Shown here: piece after piece, positions 34,668 to 46,099 of the stretch | Layout of the letters: each line of letters starts with the position of its first letter | How positions within the stretch are numbered: position 1 is the stretch's first letter | NCBI RefSeq assembly: GCF_023498005.1 | Contig: NZ_CP097289.1 | Span: 4,030,001-4,094,000, forward strand | Direction of reading: 5' to 3' | Length of the DNA: 64,000 nt | DNA from: Streptomyces durmitorensis | Lineage (GTDB): Bacteria; Actinomycetota; Actinomycetes; Streptomycetales; Streptomycetaceae | Made by a program: the position numbers and the translations under genes | Notes under the pieces: model-generated | What the model was told of the DNA's origin: nothing | What the model saw: the letters and a program-made list of their open reading frames with translations, nothing else | Database searches by the model: none

Positions 34668-35921
34668 ATGCCCGCAGATCTCGCCGTCATCGGTCTCGGC
34701 CACCTCGGCCTGCCCCTCGCCCAGGCCGCCGTCTCCGGCGGCATCGCCACCATCGGCTACGACCCCGCCCGCGCCGTCGACCTGGCAAGCGGCCGCCTGC
34801 CCTGCGACGGCGCCGAGGGAACCCTCACCGCCGCCGATGTCCGCCGGATGCTCTCCAGGGGCTTTCGGCCCACCACCGACCCGGTCGAGCTCGGCCGGGT
34901 CCGTACCGCGGTCATCTGCGCTCCCACTCCTCCGGCGGCCGACCGCACCCTCGACCTGGGCCAGGTGGCCGAAGCCGCCCGCGCCCTGGCCGCGCGCCTG
35001 CGCCCGCACACCACGGTCATCCTTGAGTCCCCCGCCTACCCGGGGACCACGGAGGAATTCCTCCGCCCCATCCTCGAAGAGGGCTCAGGCCTGCGCGCGG
35101 GCCGCGACTTCCACCTCGCGCACTCGCCGGGCCGCCTCGACCCGGGCAACCGCACCCACGGCTACGCGGGCACCCCCAAGGTCATCGGCGGCCTCACCCC
35201 GGCCTGCACCGAATCGGCCGCCGCCTTCTACGGCCGGCTCACCGACAAGGTCGTACGCGCGCGTGGCCCCCGCGAGGCCGAGACCGTGCACCTCCTGGAG
35301 ACCAACTACCGGCACGTGAACATGGCCCTGGTCAACGAGATGGCCGTGCTCTGCCACGACCTGAGCATCGACCTGTGGGACGTCATCCGCTGCGCCGAGA
35401 CCAAGCCCTTCGGCTTCCAGGCGTTCCGCCCGGGACCCGGCGTCGGCGGCCACGGGGTCCCCCTGGACATCCCCGGCCCCGGCCGCGGCGCCCGCCCCCT
35501 GCGCATGGTGGAACTGGCCCAGCAGGTCAACGACCGCATGCCCCGGTACGTGATCCAGCGCTCGGCGACCCTGCTCAACGAACACGGCAAGTCCGCCCGC
35601 GGCGCCCGCGTCCTGCTCCTCGGCGTCACCTACAAGCCCGACCTCGCCGACCAGCAGGGTTCCCCCGCCCAGGAGGTCGCGACCCGCCTGATGGAGATGG
35701 GCGCCGCCGTCAGCTACCACGACCCCTACGTCCCCAGCTGGAGCGTCCTCGGCCACCCCGTCCCCCGCGCGGACTCCCTCTACGAAGCGGCGGCCGACGC
35801 CGACCTCACGATCCTGCTCCAGCACCACCGCACGTACGACCTGCAAGGTCTCGCCGTGAAGGCCCAGCTGCTCCTCGACACCCGGGGCGCGACCCCGGCG
35901 GGCGCGGCCCACCGCCTCTGA
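34668..35921 (+). CDS. UDP-sugar dehydrogenase family protein (WecC-like) lacking the catalytic Cys
   Basis: The product is 417 residues. It has an N-terminal NAD fold (AVIGLGHLGLPLAQAA), a central dimerisation domain (LLETNYRHVNMALVNEMAVLC) and a C-terminal UDP-binding domain (LLLGVTYKPDLADQQGSP). The motif that in UDP-ManNAc dehydrogenases reads GVGGHC has Gly where the nucleophilic Cys should be (GVGGHGVPLD, codon GGG), so four-electron oxidation to a uronate is unlikely. It may carry out another reaction or have a structural role. ATG 34668 is preceded by GGGAGGA. The stop lies in a heptamer repeat ahead of a strong terminator. Confidence 0.85.
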   Translation: MPADLAVIGLGHLGLPLAQAAVSGGIATIGYDPARAVDLASGRLPCDGAEGTLTAADVRRMLSRGFRPTTDPVELGRVRTAVICAPTPPAADRTLDLGQVAEAARALAARLRPHTTVILESPAYPGTTEEFLRPILEEGSGLRAGRDFHLAHSPGRLDPGNRTHGYAGTPKVIGGLTPACTESAAAFYGRLTDKVVRARGPREAETVHLLETNYRHVNMALVNEMAVLCHDLSIDLWDVIRCAETKPFGFQAFRPGPGVGGHGVPLDIPGPGRGARPLRMVELAQQVNDRMPRYVIQRSATLLNEHGKSARGARVLLLGVTYKPDLADQQGSPAQEVATRLMEMGAAVSYHDPYVPSWSVLGHPVPRADSLYEAAADADLTILLQHHRTYDLQGLAVKAQLLLDTRGATPAGAAHRL

Positions 35922-35951
35922 CATCTGACATCTGACATCTGACATCTGACA
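35917..35951 (+). repeat. Five tandem TCTGACA heptamers
   Basis: Five perfect copies of TCTGACA run head to tail. The first contains the TGA stop of the dehydrogenase gene. The array ends five bases before the terminator stem. Confidence 0.92.
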
Positions 35952-35955
35952 GACG

Positions 35956-35991
35956 AAGAAGGGCCCCGGTACGAGTACCGGGGCCCTTCTT
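35956..35991. terminator. Bidirectional terminator, 17-bp perfect stem
   Basis: AAGAAGGGCCCCGGTAC pairs with its exact complement (35975-35991) almost without a loop. It serves the convergent sugar dehydrogenase and guaB3 genes. Confidence 0.88.
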
Positions 35992-36005
35992 AAAGAAGAA
36001 GTCGA

Positions 36006-37130
36006 TCAGCGCTTGTGCTGCGCGTCCGCGACCGTCACCTCGACGCGCTGGAACTCCTTGAGCTCGCTGTAGCCCGTCGTCGCCATCGCCCGGCGCAGCG
36101 CCCCGAAGAAGTTCATCGAACCGTCCGGGATGTGCGAGGGACCGCTGAGGATCTCCTCCGTCGTGCCGACCACTCCGAGGTCGACGCGCTTGCCGCGCGG
36201 CACATCCTCGTGGACGGCCTCCATGCCCCAGTGGTGGCCCTTGCCGGGCGCGTCCGTGGCGCGCGCCAGCGGGGAGCCGATCATCACCGAGTCGGCGCCG
36301 CAGGCGATGGCCTTGGGCAGGTCGCCGGACCAGCCCACGCCGCCGTCCGCGATGACGTGCACGTACCGGCCGCCGGACTCGTCCATGTAGTCACGGCGGG
36401 CGGCCGCGACGTCCGCGACGGCCGTGGCCATCGGCACCTGGATGCCCAGGACGTTGCGCGTGGTGTGCGCGGCGCCGCCGCCGAAGCCGACGAGGACACC
36501 GGCCGCGCCCGTGCGCATCAGGTGCAGCGCGGCGGTGTACGTGGCGCAGCCGCCGACGATCACCGGCACGTCGAGCTCGTAGATGAACTGCTTGAGGTTG
36601 AGCGGCTCGGCGGCACCGGAGACGTGCTCGGCGGAGACGGTGGTCCCGCGGATCACGAAGATGTCGACACCGGCGTCCACGACGGCCTTGGAGAACTCGG
36701 CGGTGCGCTGCGGGGAGAGCGCGGCGGCGGTGACCACGCCCGAGTCGCGCACCTCCTTGATGCGCTGCCCGATCAGGTCGGCCTGGATCGGGGCCGCGTA
36801 GATCTCCTGGAGGCGCCGGGTGGCGTTGTCGGTGTCCAGCTCCGCGATCTCGTCGAGCAGCGGCTGCGGGTCCTCGTACCGCGTCCACAGGCCCTCGAGG
36901 TTCAGCACGCCGAGACCACCCAGCTCGCCGATGCGGATCGCGGTCTGCGGCGAGACGACCGAGTCCATCGGCGCCGCCAGGAAGGGCAGCTCGAAGCGGT
37001 AGGCGTCGATCTGCCAGGCGATCGAGACCTCCTTCGGGTCGCGGGTACGACGGCTCGGCACGACGGCGATGTCGTCGAAGGCGTACGCGCGGCGGCCGCG
37101 CTTGCCGCGCCCGATCTCGATCTCAGTCAC
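36006..37130 (-). CDS. guaB3: GuaB3-type IMP dehydrogenase-related protein
   Basis: The product is a 374-residue TIM-barrel IMPDH relative without CBS domains. The barrel signatures VIADGGVGWSGDLPKAIACGAD and MIGSPLA are present. The loop that in IMPDH carries the catalytic Cys (GSICTT) reads GGAAHTTR, so Cys is replaced by His. It is the orthologue of actinobacterial GuaB3 (Rv3410c type). It lies directly downstream of guaB2, with a hairpin between, so it may be expressed partly independently. Its biochemical role in actinobacteria is unsettled. Confidence 0.92.
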   Translation of the reverse strand: MTEIEIGRGKRGRRAYAFDDIAVVPSRRTRDPKEVSIAWQIDAYRFELPFLAAPMDSVVSPQTAIRIGELGGLGVLNLEGLWTRYEDPQPLLDEIAELDTDNATRRLQEIYAAPIQADLIGQRIKEVRDSGVVTAAALSPQRTAEFSKAVVDAGVDIFVIRGTTVSAEHVSGAAEPLNLKQFIYELDVPVIVGGCATYTAALHLMRTGAAGVLVGFGGGAAHTTRNVLGIQVPMATAVADVAAARRDYMDESGGRYVHVIADGGVGWSGDLPKAIACGADSVMIGSPLARATDAPGKGHHWGMEAVHEDVPRGKRVDLGVVGTTEEILSGPSHIPDGSMNFFGALRRAMATTGYSELKEFQRVEVTVADAQHKR

Positions 37131-37221
37131 GTGGGTGGCCCTTCAGCTTTCTTCGGTACTTCGCACTTCTTCGGCACTTCGGCACTCGGTCTGCCGCTCC
37201 AGTATCCCCGACGCGCGCAAA

Positions 37222-37252
37222 GGGGGCGGCCCCGGGAATCGGGACCGCCCCC
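37222..37252 (-). terminator. Hairpin between guaB2 and guaB3
   Basis: A 13-bp stem with one mismatch (37222-37234 / 37240-37252, loop GGAAT) lies 16 bases after the guaB2 stop. It probably terminates or attenuates read-through into guaB3. Confidence 0.65.
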
Positions 37253-37267
37253 CACACGCGAAGTGGG

Positions 37268-38934
<1,667 letters not shown>

Positions 38935-39600
38935 TTACTGCTCGGCCAGTGCCCGCAACCGGCTCAGCGCGCGATGCTGCGCGACGCGCACGGCCCCCGG
39001 GGACATCCCCAGCATCTGCCCGGTCTCCTCGGCGGTGAGCCCGACCGCGATCCTCAGGAGCAGCAGCTCGCGCTGGTTCTCCGGAAGGTTGGCCATGAGC
39101 TTCTTGGCCCACTCGGCATCGCTGCTGAGCAGCGCGCGCTCCTCGGGGCCGAGGGAGTCGTCGGGGCGCTCCGGCATCTCGTCCGACGGCACCGCCGTGG
39201 ATCCGGGATGGCGCATCGCCGCGCGCTGCAGGTCGGCGACCTTGTGCGCGGCGATCGCGAAGACGAACGCCTCGAAGGGGCGTCCCGTGTCCTTGTAGCG
39301 CGGCAGCGCGAGGAGGACCGCGACGCACACTTCCTGCGCCAGATCCTCCACGAAGTGCCGCGCGTCACCCGGCAGTCGGGAGAGCCGTGTGCGGCAGTAC
39401 CGCAGCGCCAGGGGGTGCACATGAGCCAGCAGATCGTGCGTGGCCTGCTCATCACCCTCGACCGCGCGAAGGACGAGGGCACCGATCACCGTCGTCTTGT
39501 CATCGCGCATCGGTCCATGGTGCCTTGGCGCCGATTGATCCGTGGCACCACGTCCGTAGTTGTGCACCGAAGCGTTATGAGCAGGTGCGCCGGAACTCAT
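38935..39600 (-). CDS. shbA: ECF sigma factor, SigD/ShbA type
   Basis: The product is about 221 residues. Region 2 contains [14 protein letters not shown]...[21 protein letters not shown] and region 4 contains [45 protein letters not shown]. The position between guaB2 and a whiB-like gene matches M. tuberculosis sigD, and in Streptomyces the ShbA sigma factor that transcribes the principal sigma gene hrdB (recalled from literature). No anti-sigma gene is adjacent. ATG 39600 follows GGGAGGGGAGGG; the shorter start at 39510 (MRDDKTT) is also possible. Confidence 0.85.
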   Translation of the reverse strand: MSSGAPAHNASVHNYGRGATDQSAPRHHGPMRDDKTTVIGALVLRAVEGDEQATHDLLAHVHPLALRYCRTRLSRLPGDARHFVEDLAQEVCVAVLLALPRYKDTGRPFEAFVFAIAAHKVADLQRAAMRHPGSTAVPSDEMPERPDDSLGPEERALLSSDAEWAKKLMANLPENQRELLLLRIAVGLTAEETGQMLGMSPGAVRVAQHRALSRLRALAEQ

Positions 39601-39724
39601 CTCGTGCGCCCTCCCCTCCCGCTCGACCGACCTGTCCCCGAGGAACTCCACACCTCAAGGATGCGGCATCGGCGGCGAAGCAACGGCAACCGCTCCCGCG
39701 AGAGGGAGCTACGGGCATCCGTCA

Positions 39725-39750
39725 CCCCGCCCACCACTCGGCGGGCGGGG
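39725..39750 (-). terminator. Possible terminator after bldM
   Basis: CCCCGCCC (39725-39732) pairs with GGGCGGGG (39743-39750) across a 10-base loop, 26 bases after the bldM stop and upstream of the sigma gene on the same strand. Confidence 0.5.
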
Positions 39751-39776
39751 AGCGCCGTGCCCGCACGGCGGCACAC

Positions 39777-40388
39777 CTATCGGACCAGGCCCCAGCGGAA
39801 ACCGAGCGCCACGGCGTGCGCGCGGTCCGAGGCGCCGAGCTTCTTGAACAACCGCCGGGCGTGGGTCTTGACCGTGTCCTCGGAGAGAAAAAGCTCACGT
39901 CCGATCTCGGCGTTGGACCGGCCGTGGCTCATGCCCTCGAGCACCTGGATCTCACGCGCGGTGAGTGTGGGCGCGGCGCCCATCTCGGCCGAGCGCAGTC
40001 TGCGCGGAGCCAGTCGCCACGTCGGGTCGGCGAGTGCCTGGGTGACGGTCGCGCGCAGTTCGGCGCGCGAGGCGTCCTTGTGCAGATAGCCGCGGGCACC
40101 GGCGGCGACCGCGAGCGCGACACCGTCCAGATCCTCGGCCACGGTGAGCATGATGATGCGCGCACCGGGGTCGGCGGACAACAGCCGCCGCACTGTCTCC
40201 ACGCCGCCCAGACCGGGCATGCGTACGTCCATCAGAATCAGGTCCGAGCGGTCGGCGCCCCAGCGGCGGAGGACTTCCTCGCCGTTGGCCGCTGTCGTCA
40301 CGCGCTCGACGCCGGGCACGGTCGCGACCGCGCGGCGGAGCGCCTCTCGGGCAAGCGGGGAGTCGTCGCAGACGAGGACGGATGTCAT
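39777..40388 (-). CDS. bldM: Developmental response regulator BldM
   Basis: BldM is an orphan NarL/FixJ-type regulator needed for aerial hyphae and sporulation in Streptomyces. It acts as a homodimer or with WhiI. The product is 203 residues, the known length. The receiver domain has Asp8/Asp9 and Asp54 (ILMDVRMPG); published work found phosphorylation at Asp54 not essential. The C-terminal LuxR helix-turn-helix (LTAREIQVLEG...EDTVKTHARRL) binds DNA. The ATG follows GGAGGA at five bases. It is divergent from whiD across 389 bases, so the two developmental genes share a promoter region. Confidence 0.96.
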   Translation of the reverse strand: MTSVLVCDDSPLAREALRRAVATVPGVERVTTAANGEEVLRRWGADRSDLILMDVRMPGLGGVETVRRLLSADPGARIIMLTVAEDLDGVALAVAAGARGYLHKDASRAELRATVTQALADPTWRLAPRRLRSAEMGAAPTLTAREIQVLEGMSHGRSNAEIGRELFLSEDTVKTHARRLFKKLGASDRAHAVALGFRWGLVR

Positions 40389-40777
40389 GACTGTCCTCCG
40401 CGGCTCTCACAGCTGCTGCGCGTCACCTTGAGCCTCCAGGCTGGTACATATTCGTCACCTGTGCGGTTGACGCTCTCGGACATCTGCCCGAGCGCTTGTT
40501 CTTTCAACCGCCTCGCACTCTCAACGACGGTCACCCGAAAGAGTTACGGGGCGGTCGGCCTCGTTCGGCACTCTACGTGAGGGCGCGGACACAGAGCAGA
40601 CAGCGCGAGAGACCCTCAACCTTTCATCACAACCCATGCCCCATTTAGCCCTCTTCCTTCCCTTTTGCTGGTGTCTGTGGCTAGATTTTCCAATGAGTCA
40701 TATTTTCATCTCCTTAGACAGTAGATGTACGGTCATGGGCACCGTATCCGCGCAGAACGGCTACCAGGAGACAAGCA
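40389..40777. promoter_or_regulatory. 389-bp divergent bldM-whiD control region
   Basis: No gene is seen. The half near whiD (about 40625-40740) is strikingly AT-rich for this genome, with runs such as CATATTTTCATC and candidate -10 hexamers TAGATT (40682) and TAGATG (40721). Near bldM, GTCACC (40454-40459) and GGTTGAC (40465-40471) form an imperfect inverted repeat that a developmental regulator could bind. I could not match a perfect BldD or WhiA site by eye. Confidence 0.5.
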
Positions 40778-41140
40778 ATGGCAGATTTCTCCCGCCTTCC
40801 AGGACCGAACGCAGATCTCTGGGACTGGCAGCTCCTCGCGGCCTGCCGCGGGGTCGACAGCTCGCTCTTCTTCCACCCCGAGGGCGAGCGGGGCGCGGCA
40901 CGCAGCGCGCGTGAGAACTCCGCCAAGGAGGTCTGCATGAGGTGCCCGGTACGCGCGGAGTGCGCCGCTCACGCCCTCGCGGTACGGGAGCCGTACGGCG
41001 TGTGGGGCGGGCTCACCGAGGACGAGCGCGAGGAACTCATGGGCCGCGCCCGCAACCGCCTCGTCACGACATCCACGCCGTCGGCATCGGCGTCCGCCGC
41101 GGCCTCGGCAGCGCACGGCGGCATGATCACGCGTACCTGA
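40778..41140 (+). CDS. whiD: WhiB-like iron-sulphur regulator WhiD
   Basis: WhiD is a [4Fe-4S] WhiB-family protein required late in Streptomyces sporulation (septation, spore-wall maturation), orthologous in position to mycobacterial whiB3. The product is 120 residues. Cluster ligands are Cys23, Cys53, Cys56 and Cys62 (AACRG, KEVCMRCPVRAEC). The beta-turn is GVWGG, followed by a basic C-terminal region for DNA binding. The ATG at 40778 follows AGGAGA at seven bases. The family acts with the principal sigma factor, so the adjacent sigma gene is suggestive but not proof of partnership. Confidence 0.96.
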   Translation: MADFSRLPGPNADLWDWQLLAACRGVDSSLFFHPEGERGAARSARENSAKEVCMRCPVRAECAAHALAVREPYGVWGGLTEDEREELMGRARNRLVTTSTPSASASAAASAAHGGMITRT

Positions 41141-41165
41141 AGGAACGTTTCTTCGCGGCGGGCGC

Positions 41166-42062
41166 TCAGCGCTCCGCGGCCCGCGCCAGGTGGTCAAGGG
41201 TGGCCGCCACAGCGGGCACCTGCGCCAGATCCGGCAGGGTGAGCGCGACGATCTCGCGCTGGACGGCAGGCTCCACCGTCACTGTGCGTGCACCTTTGGG
41301 GCGTACGGACTCGATGGCGAGCTCGGGCAGCACCGCGACCCCCAGGCCTGCGCCGACCAGGCCGATCACCGCCGGATAGTCATCGGTCGCGAAATCGATG
41401 CGGGGCACGAACCCCGCCCCCTCGCAGACCTCGACCAGCTGCCTGCGACAGCGCGGACAGCCCGCGATCCACGGCTCGTCGGCCAGTTCCCCGATGGCGA
41501 CCGACTCCGCCTTGGCGAGCCGGTGCCCCTCGGGCACGAGGCCGACGAGCCGGTCGGCGAGCAGCGGCCGCACGACCAGGTCGTCCCACTCCTCGGCGGC
41601 ACAAGCGCCGTCGTACCGGAAGGCGAGCGCCACGTCGCAGTCGCCCTCGCGCAGCATCTCGACCGAGCGCGGCGGCTCGGCGTCCACCAGTGAGACCCGG
41701 GTGCCGGGGTGTGCCGCGCGCAGGGCGGCGAGCGCGCTCGGCACCAGCGTCGAGCTGCCACTGGGGAAGGAGACGAGGCGGACCCGGCCCGCCCGCAGGC
41801 CCGCGATGGCGGCGACCTCCTCCTCGGCGGCGGTCAGTCCCGCCAGGATCCCCGCGGCATGCCGGACCAGGGCCTCGCCCGCCTGGGTCAGGCGCATCTC
41901 ACGCCCTGTGCGGATCAGGAGCGGCGTACCCGCGGAGGTTTCGAGTGCCTTCATCTGCTGGCTGACGGCGGGCTGGGTGCAGCCGAGCTCGCGCGCGGCT
42001 GCCGAGAAGGAGCCGGTGGCGGCGACGGCACGCAGGACGCGGAGATGACGGGCCTCGATCAT
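41166..42062 (-). CDS. LysR-type transcriptional regulator
   Basis: The product is 298 residues. The N-terminal winged helix (HLRVLRAVAATGSFSAAARELGCTQPAVSQQMKALE) is followed by a periplasmic-binding-like effector domain. It is divergent from a MOSC-domain gene with 79 bases between, which contain a likely operator. Typical members repress themselves and activate the divergent gene when they bind a small ligand. The ligand is unknown. Confidence 0.92.
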   Translation of the reverse strand: MIEARHLRVLRAVAATGSFSAAARELGCTQPAVSQQMKALETSAGTPLLIRTGREMRLTQAGEALVRHAAGILAGLTAAEEEVAAIAGLRAGRVRLVSFPSGSSTLVPSALAALRAAHPGTRVSLVDAEPPRSVEMLREGDCDVALAFRYDGACAAEEWDDLVVRPLLADRLVGLVPEGHRLAKAESVAIGELADEPWIAGCPRCRRQLVEVCEGAGFVPRIDFATDDYPAVIGLVGAGLGVAVLPELAIESVRPKGARTVTVEPAVQREIVALTLPDLAQVPAVAATLDHLARAAER

Positions 42063-42091
42063 GGATCAAGCATAAGTGACACTTGGATCAA
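42063..42091. promoter_or_regulatory. Likely LysR-regulator operator
   Basis: The 11-bp palindrome AAGTGACACTT (42074-42084) is flanked by direct repeats GGATCAA (42063-42069 and 42085-42091), adjacent to the LysR start and upstream of the MOSC gene. Confidence 0.5.
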
Positions 42092-42141
42092 ACGCCCAAT
42101 AATGCGTCGACGCTTTGAGCGGGCTCGCCTACCCTTCCGCC

Positions 42142-42819
42142 ATGAAGCTTCTCTCCGTGAATCTGGGCCGGCACAAAGCCGTGGAGTACACCGACGCCCC
42201 CTCGGGCGGTACCGGCATCGACAAACAGCCCGCCGAAGGGGCCGTACGGGTGGCGGCTCCCGGCGCGAAGGGTGCCGCCGGGAGCGGGGTAGCCGGGGAC
42301 GAGGTCTGCGACCTGCGGCACCACGGCGGAAACGACCAGGCGGTGTACGCCTACGCGCGCGAGGACCTGGACGAGTGGGAGCGCCTGCTCGGCCACCCGC
42401 TGGCGGGCGGCTCCTTCGGCGAGAACCTCACGACGTCCGGCCTCGACGTGAGCGGCGCGAAGATCGGCGAGCGCTGGCGCGTCGGCCCCGATCTGCTCAT
42501 CGAGGTGACGTCGGCCCGCATTCCCTGTCAGACGTTCCAGGGCCATCTCGGCGAGACGAAGTGGGTCAAGCGCTTCACGCAGCAGGGCGCTCCCGGCGCC
42601 TATCTGCGGGTGATCGAACCGGGCGAGATCCGGGGCGGCGACACGATCGAGGTCGTGCACCGGCCGGAGCACGACGTCACCGTCGCCCTCCAGTTCAAAG
42701 CCGTCACGACGGAGAGGGAGTTGCTGCCGCGCCTGCTCGCCGCCGGGGACGCGCTGCATCCCGAGGCGATCGAAACGGCTCGGAAGTATGTGGCGAAGTA
42801 CGGCTCGCAGGCCTCGTAA
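42142..42819 (+). CDS. MOSC-domain protein (YiiM-like)
   Basis: The product is a 225-residue MOSC-fold protein. GDEVCDLRHHGGNDQAVYAYAREDLDEW and GRSFGENLTT-type motifs (here GSFGENLTTSGLD) mark the YiiM branch, which binds molybdenum cofactor and reduces N-hydroxylated compounds or supports sulphur transfer. A conserved Cys lies in ARIPCQTFQGHLGE. The start ATG 42142 gives the usual N terminus. It is probably controlled by the divergent LysR regulator. Confidence 0.9.
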   Translation: MKLLSVNLGRHKAVEYTDAPSGGTGIDKQPAEGAVRVAAPGAKGAAGSGVAGDEVCDLRHHGGNDQAVYAYAREDLDEWERLLGHPLAGGSFGENLTTSGLDVSGAKIGERWRVGPDLLIEVTSARIPCQTFQGHLGETKWVKRFTQQGAPGAYLRVIEPGEIRGGDTIEVVHRPEHDVTVALQFKAVTTERELLPRLLAAGDALHPEAIETARKYVAKYGSQAS

Positions 42820-42911
42820 CTGACGTTCGGGACCGGCGACTTGACGAGGCAGCAGGTCAAGGGGCCGGTCCGGGCGACACAGCGGCCTTCGGATCTCACT
42901 AGCCTTGGTCC

Positions 42912-43685
42912 ATGACTACGGCTCTGATTACGGGATCGACCGCCGGTATCGGCGCGGCCTTCGCCCGGCGGCTCGCCGGTGACGGCCACAACCTGGTCCT
43001 GGTGGCACGGAACACCGAGCGACTGCGGGAACAGGCGACCGAACTGCACGACCGGCACGGCATCGAGGCGGAGGTCCTCACCGCGGACCTCGCGACCGAC
43101 GACGGTATCGCCGCCGTCGAGAAGCGCCTCGCGGACCGCAGGAACGCGGTCGACCTCCTGGTGAACAACGCCGGGTTCGGCAACAAGGGCCAGTACCTGG
43201 AGGTGTCGATCGAGGACGAGTTGACGATGCTGAAGGTGCACTGCGAGGCGGTGCTCCGGCTGACGTCGGCGGCGACGGAGTCGATGCGGGAGCGGGGCCG
43301 CGGTGGCGTCGTGAACGTCGCATCGGTGGCGGCGTTCGTGCCGCGCGGGACGTACGGGGCGTCGAAGGCGTGGGTCGTGCAGTTCACGCAGGGCGCGGCG
43401 AAGGATCTGGCCGGCTCCGGGGTGCGGCTGATGGCCCTGTGCCCCGGATTCGTACGGACCGAGTTCCACGAGCGCGCCGGGATGGGGACGTCCAACATCC
43501 CCAAGTGGATGTGGCTCGACGCGGACAAGCTGGTCGCGGCGGGGCTGTCCGACTTGGCGCGGGGCAAGACCCTCTCCGTCCCGGACCCCAGGTACAAGGC
43601 CCTGATGGGCGTGGTGAAGGTGACGCCGAGGGCGCTGCTTGGCGGGGTGACGTCCAGGACGGGCAGGAAGTACGGCCCGCAGTAG
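42912..43685 (+). CDS. Short-chain dehydrogenase/reductase
   Basis: The product is a 257-residue classical SDR. The NAD(P) motif is TGSTAGIG, followed by NNAGFG. Ser lies in NVASVAAFVP and the catalytic pair is YGASK. It oxidises or reduces an unknown alcohol/ketone; the GNK/QYLEV region resembles short-chain dehydrogenases acting on acyl or steroid-like substrates. It is monocistronic, followed by a common Streptomyces intergenic repeat and a terminator. Confidence 0.92.
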   Translation: MTTALITGSTAGIGAAFARRLAGDGHNLVLVARNTERLREQATELHDRHGIEAEVLTADLATDDGIAAVEKRLADRRNAVDLLVNNAGFGNKGQYLEVSIEDELTMLKVHCEAVLRLTSAATESMRERGRGGVVNVASVAAFVPRGTYGASKAWVVQFTQGAAKDLAGSGVRLMALCPGFVRTEFHERAGMGTSNIPKWMWLDADKLVAAGLSDLARGKTLSVPDPRYKALMGVVKVTPRALLGGVTSRTGRKYGPQ

Positions 43686-43705
43686 AGAGATACGCCCCGC
43701 AGGGA

Positions 43706-43739
43706 GCGCCCCGCAAGGGGCGCGGGGAACTGCGCGAGG
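43706..43739. repeat. Interspersed Streptomyces intergenic repeat (GGGGCGCGGGGAACTGCGCG type)
   Basis: GCGCCCCGCAAGGGGCGC forms a short hairpin followed by GGGGAACTGCGCGAGG and an ACCACGACCCGC-like tail. I recall closely similar sequences in many Streptomyces intergenic regions. It lies right after the SDR stop and may also act as a terminator. Confidence 0.6.
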
Positions 43740-43800
43740 ACGGACCACGACCCGCGGTCGGCAACGGCGCACAACCCGGCAGACGCGCATCCGAAAACGC

Positions 43801-43838
43801 CGAGGCCCGGCGCCCCCAAGCGGGGGCACCGGGCCTCG
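43801..43838. terminator. Terminator of groEL (17-bp stem)
   Basis: CGAGGCCCGGCGCCCCC (43801-43817) pairs with 43822-43838 with one mismatch and a short loop, 21 bases after the groEL stop on the minus strand. Confidence 0.8.
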
Positions 43839-43859
43839 GTTCAGCTCAGCGGCAGCGGG

Positions 43860-45494
<1,635 letters not shown>

Positions 45495-45603
45495 TCAGCC
45501 CTCTCGAAACTCGGGTTTAACGAGCTGCGCCCCTCGCCGCCCGGCAATCAGCGGGGTGACCAGGGGCGCAGCTCAAAAAAGTAAATCTGGTGAAGCAGGT
45601 GAA

Positions 45604-45912
45604 TTACTTCTCGACGATCGCGAGCACGTCGCGAGCCGAGAGGACGAGGTACTCGTCGCCGTTGTACTTCACCTCGGTGCCGCCGTACTTGCTGTACAGA
45701 ACGACGTCGCCGACCTTGACGTCGAGCGGCAGGCGCTCGCCGTTCTCGAAGCGCCCCGGGCCCACGGCGAGGACAGCACCCTCCTGGGGCTTCTCCTTCG
45801 CGGTGTCCGGAATGACCAGGCCGGAGGCCGTGGTCTGCTCGGCGTCGAGCGGCTGGACCACAATGCGGTCCTCGAGCGGCTTAATGGCAACCTTGGAGCT
45901 GGCGGTCGTCAC
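45604..45912 (-). CDS. groES: Co-chaperonin GroES
   Basis: The product is the 102-residue lid of the chaperonin. The mobile loop is [23 protein letters not shown], and the end is [16 protein letters not shown]. It is the first gene of the groES-groEL1 operon. Two CIRCE operators and a housekeeping-type promoter lie upstream. Confidence 0.97.
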   Translation of the reverse strand: MTTASSKVAIKPLEDRIVVQPLDAEQTTASGLVIPDTAKEKPQEGAVLAVGPGRFENGERLPLDVKVGDVVLYSKYGGTEVKYNGDEYLVLSARDVLAIVEK

Positions 45913-46008
45913 GATCCGGTCTCCCCCTTCGGAGATCTACGGGGTTAACAGTCTGGGGTGGCGACCAGGTGGATCCGTCGTCGCGGGTGCCGGACCTGCC
46001 CGTCGCTG

Positions 46009-46035
46009 TTGGCACTCTCCAGTGGTGAGTGCCAA
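46009..46035. promoter_or_regulatory. CIRCE element 1 (HrcA operator)
   Basis: TTGGCACTC, nine bases, GAGTGCCAA: a perfect inverted repeat differing from the CIRCE consensus only by a symmetrical G-C pair. It overlaps the predicted transcription start of groES. Confidence 0.9.
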
Positions 46036-46040
46036 GGCCG

Positions 46041-46070
46041 AGACTAGGACGACGATTAGCACTCGGTCAA
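46041..46070 (-). promoter_or_regulatory. groES promoter
   Basis: On the minus strand TTGACC (46070-46065) and TAGTCT (46046-46041) are spaced by 18 bases, matching the HrdB consensus. The -35 lies inside CIRCE 2 and the start point inside CIRCE 1, so HrcA binding would block it. Confidence 0.75.
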
Positions 46071-46082
46071 GCGGACTGCTAA
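46056..46082. promoter_or_regulatory. CIRCE element 2 (HrcA operator)
   Basis: TTAGCACTC, nine bases, GACTGCTAA: the CIRCE consensus with a single mismatch in the right arm. It covers the -35 box. Confidence 0.88.
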
Positions 46083-46099
46083 TTCGCCTGGCGGCTGGC

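Noticed and set aside
40440..40480. BldD binding site in the bldM promoter
   Set aside because: The sequence has an inverted repeat but does not match the BldD consensus when aligned base by base.
39387..40580. Long plus-strand frame over bldM and the sigma gene
   Set aside because: Antisense shadow of bldM; BldM itself has full-length family identity.
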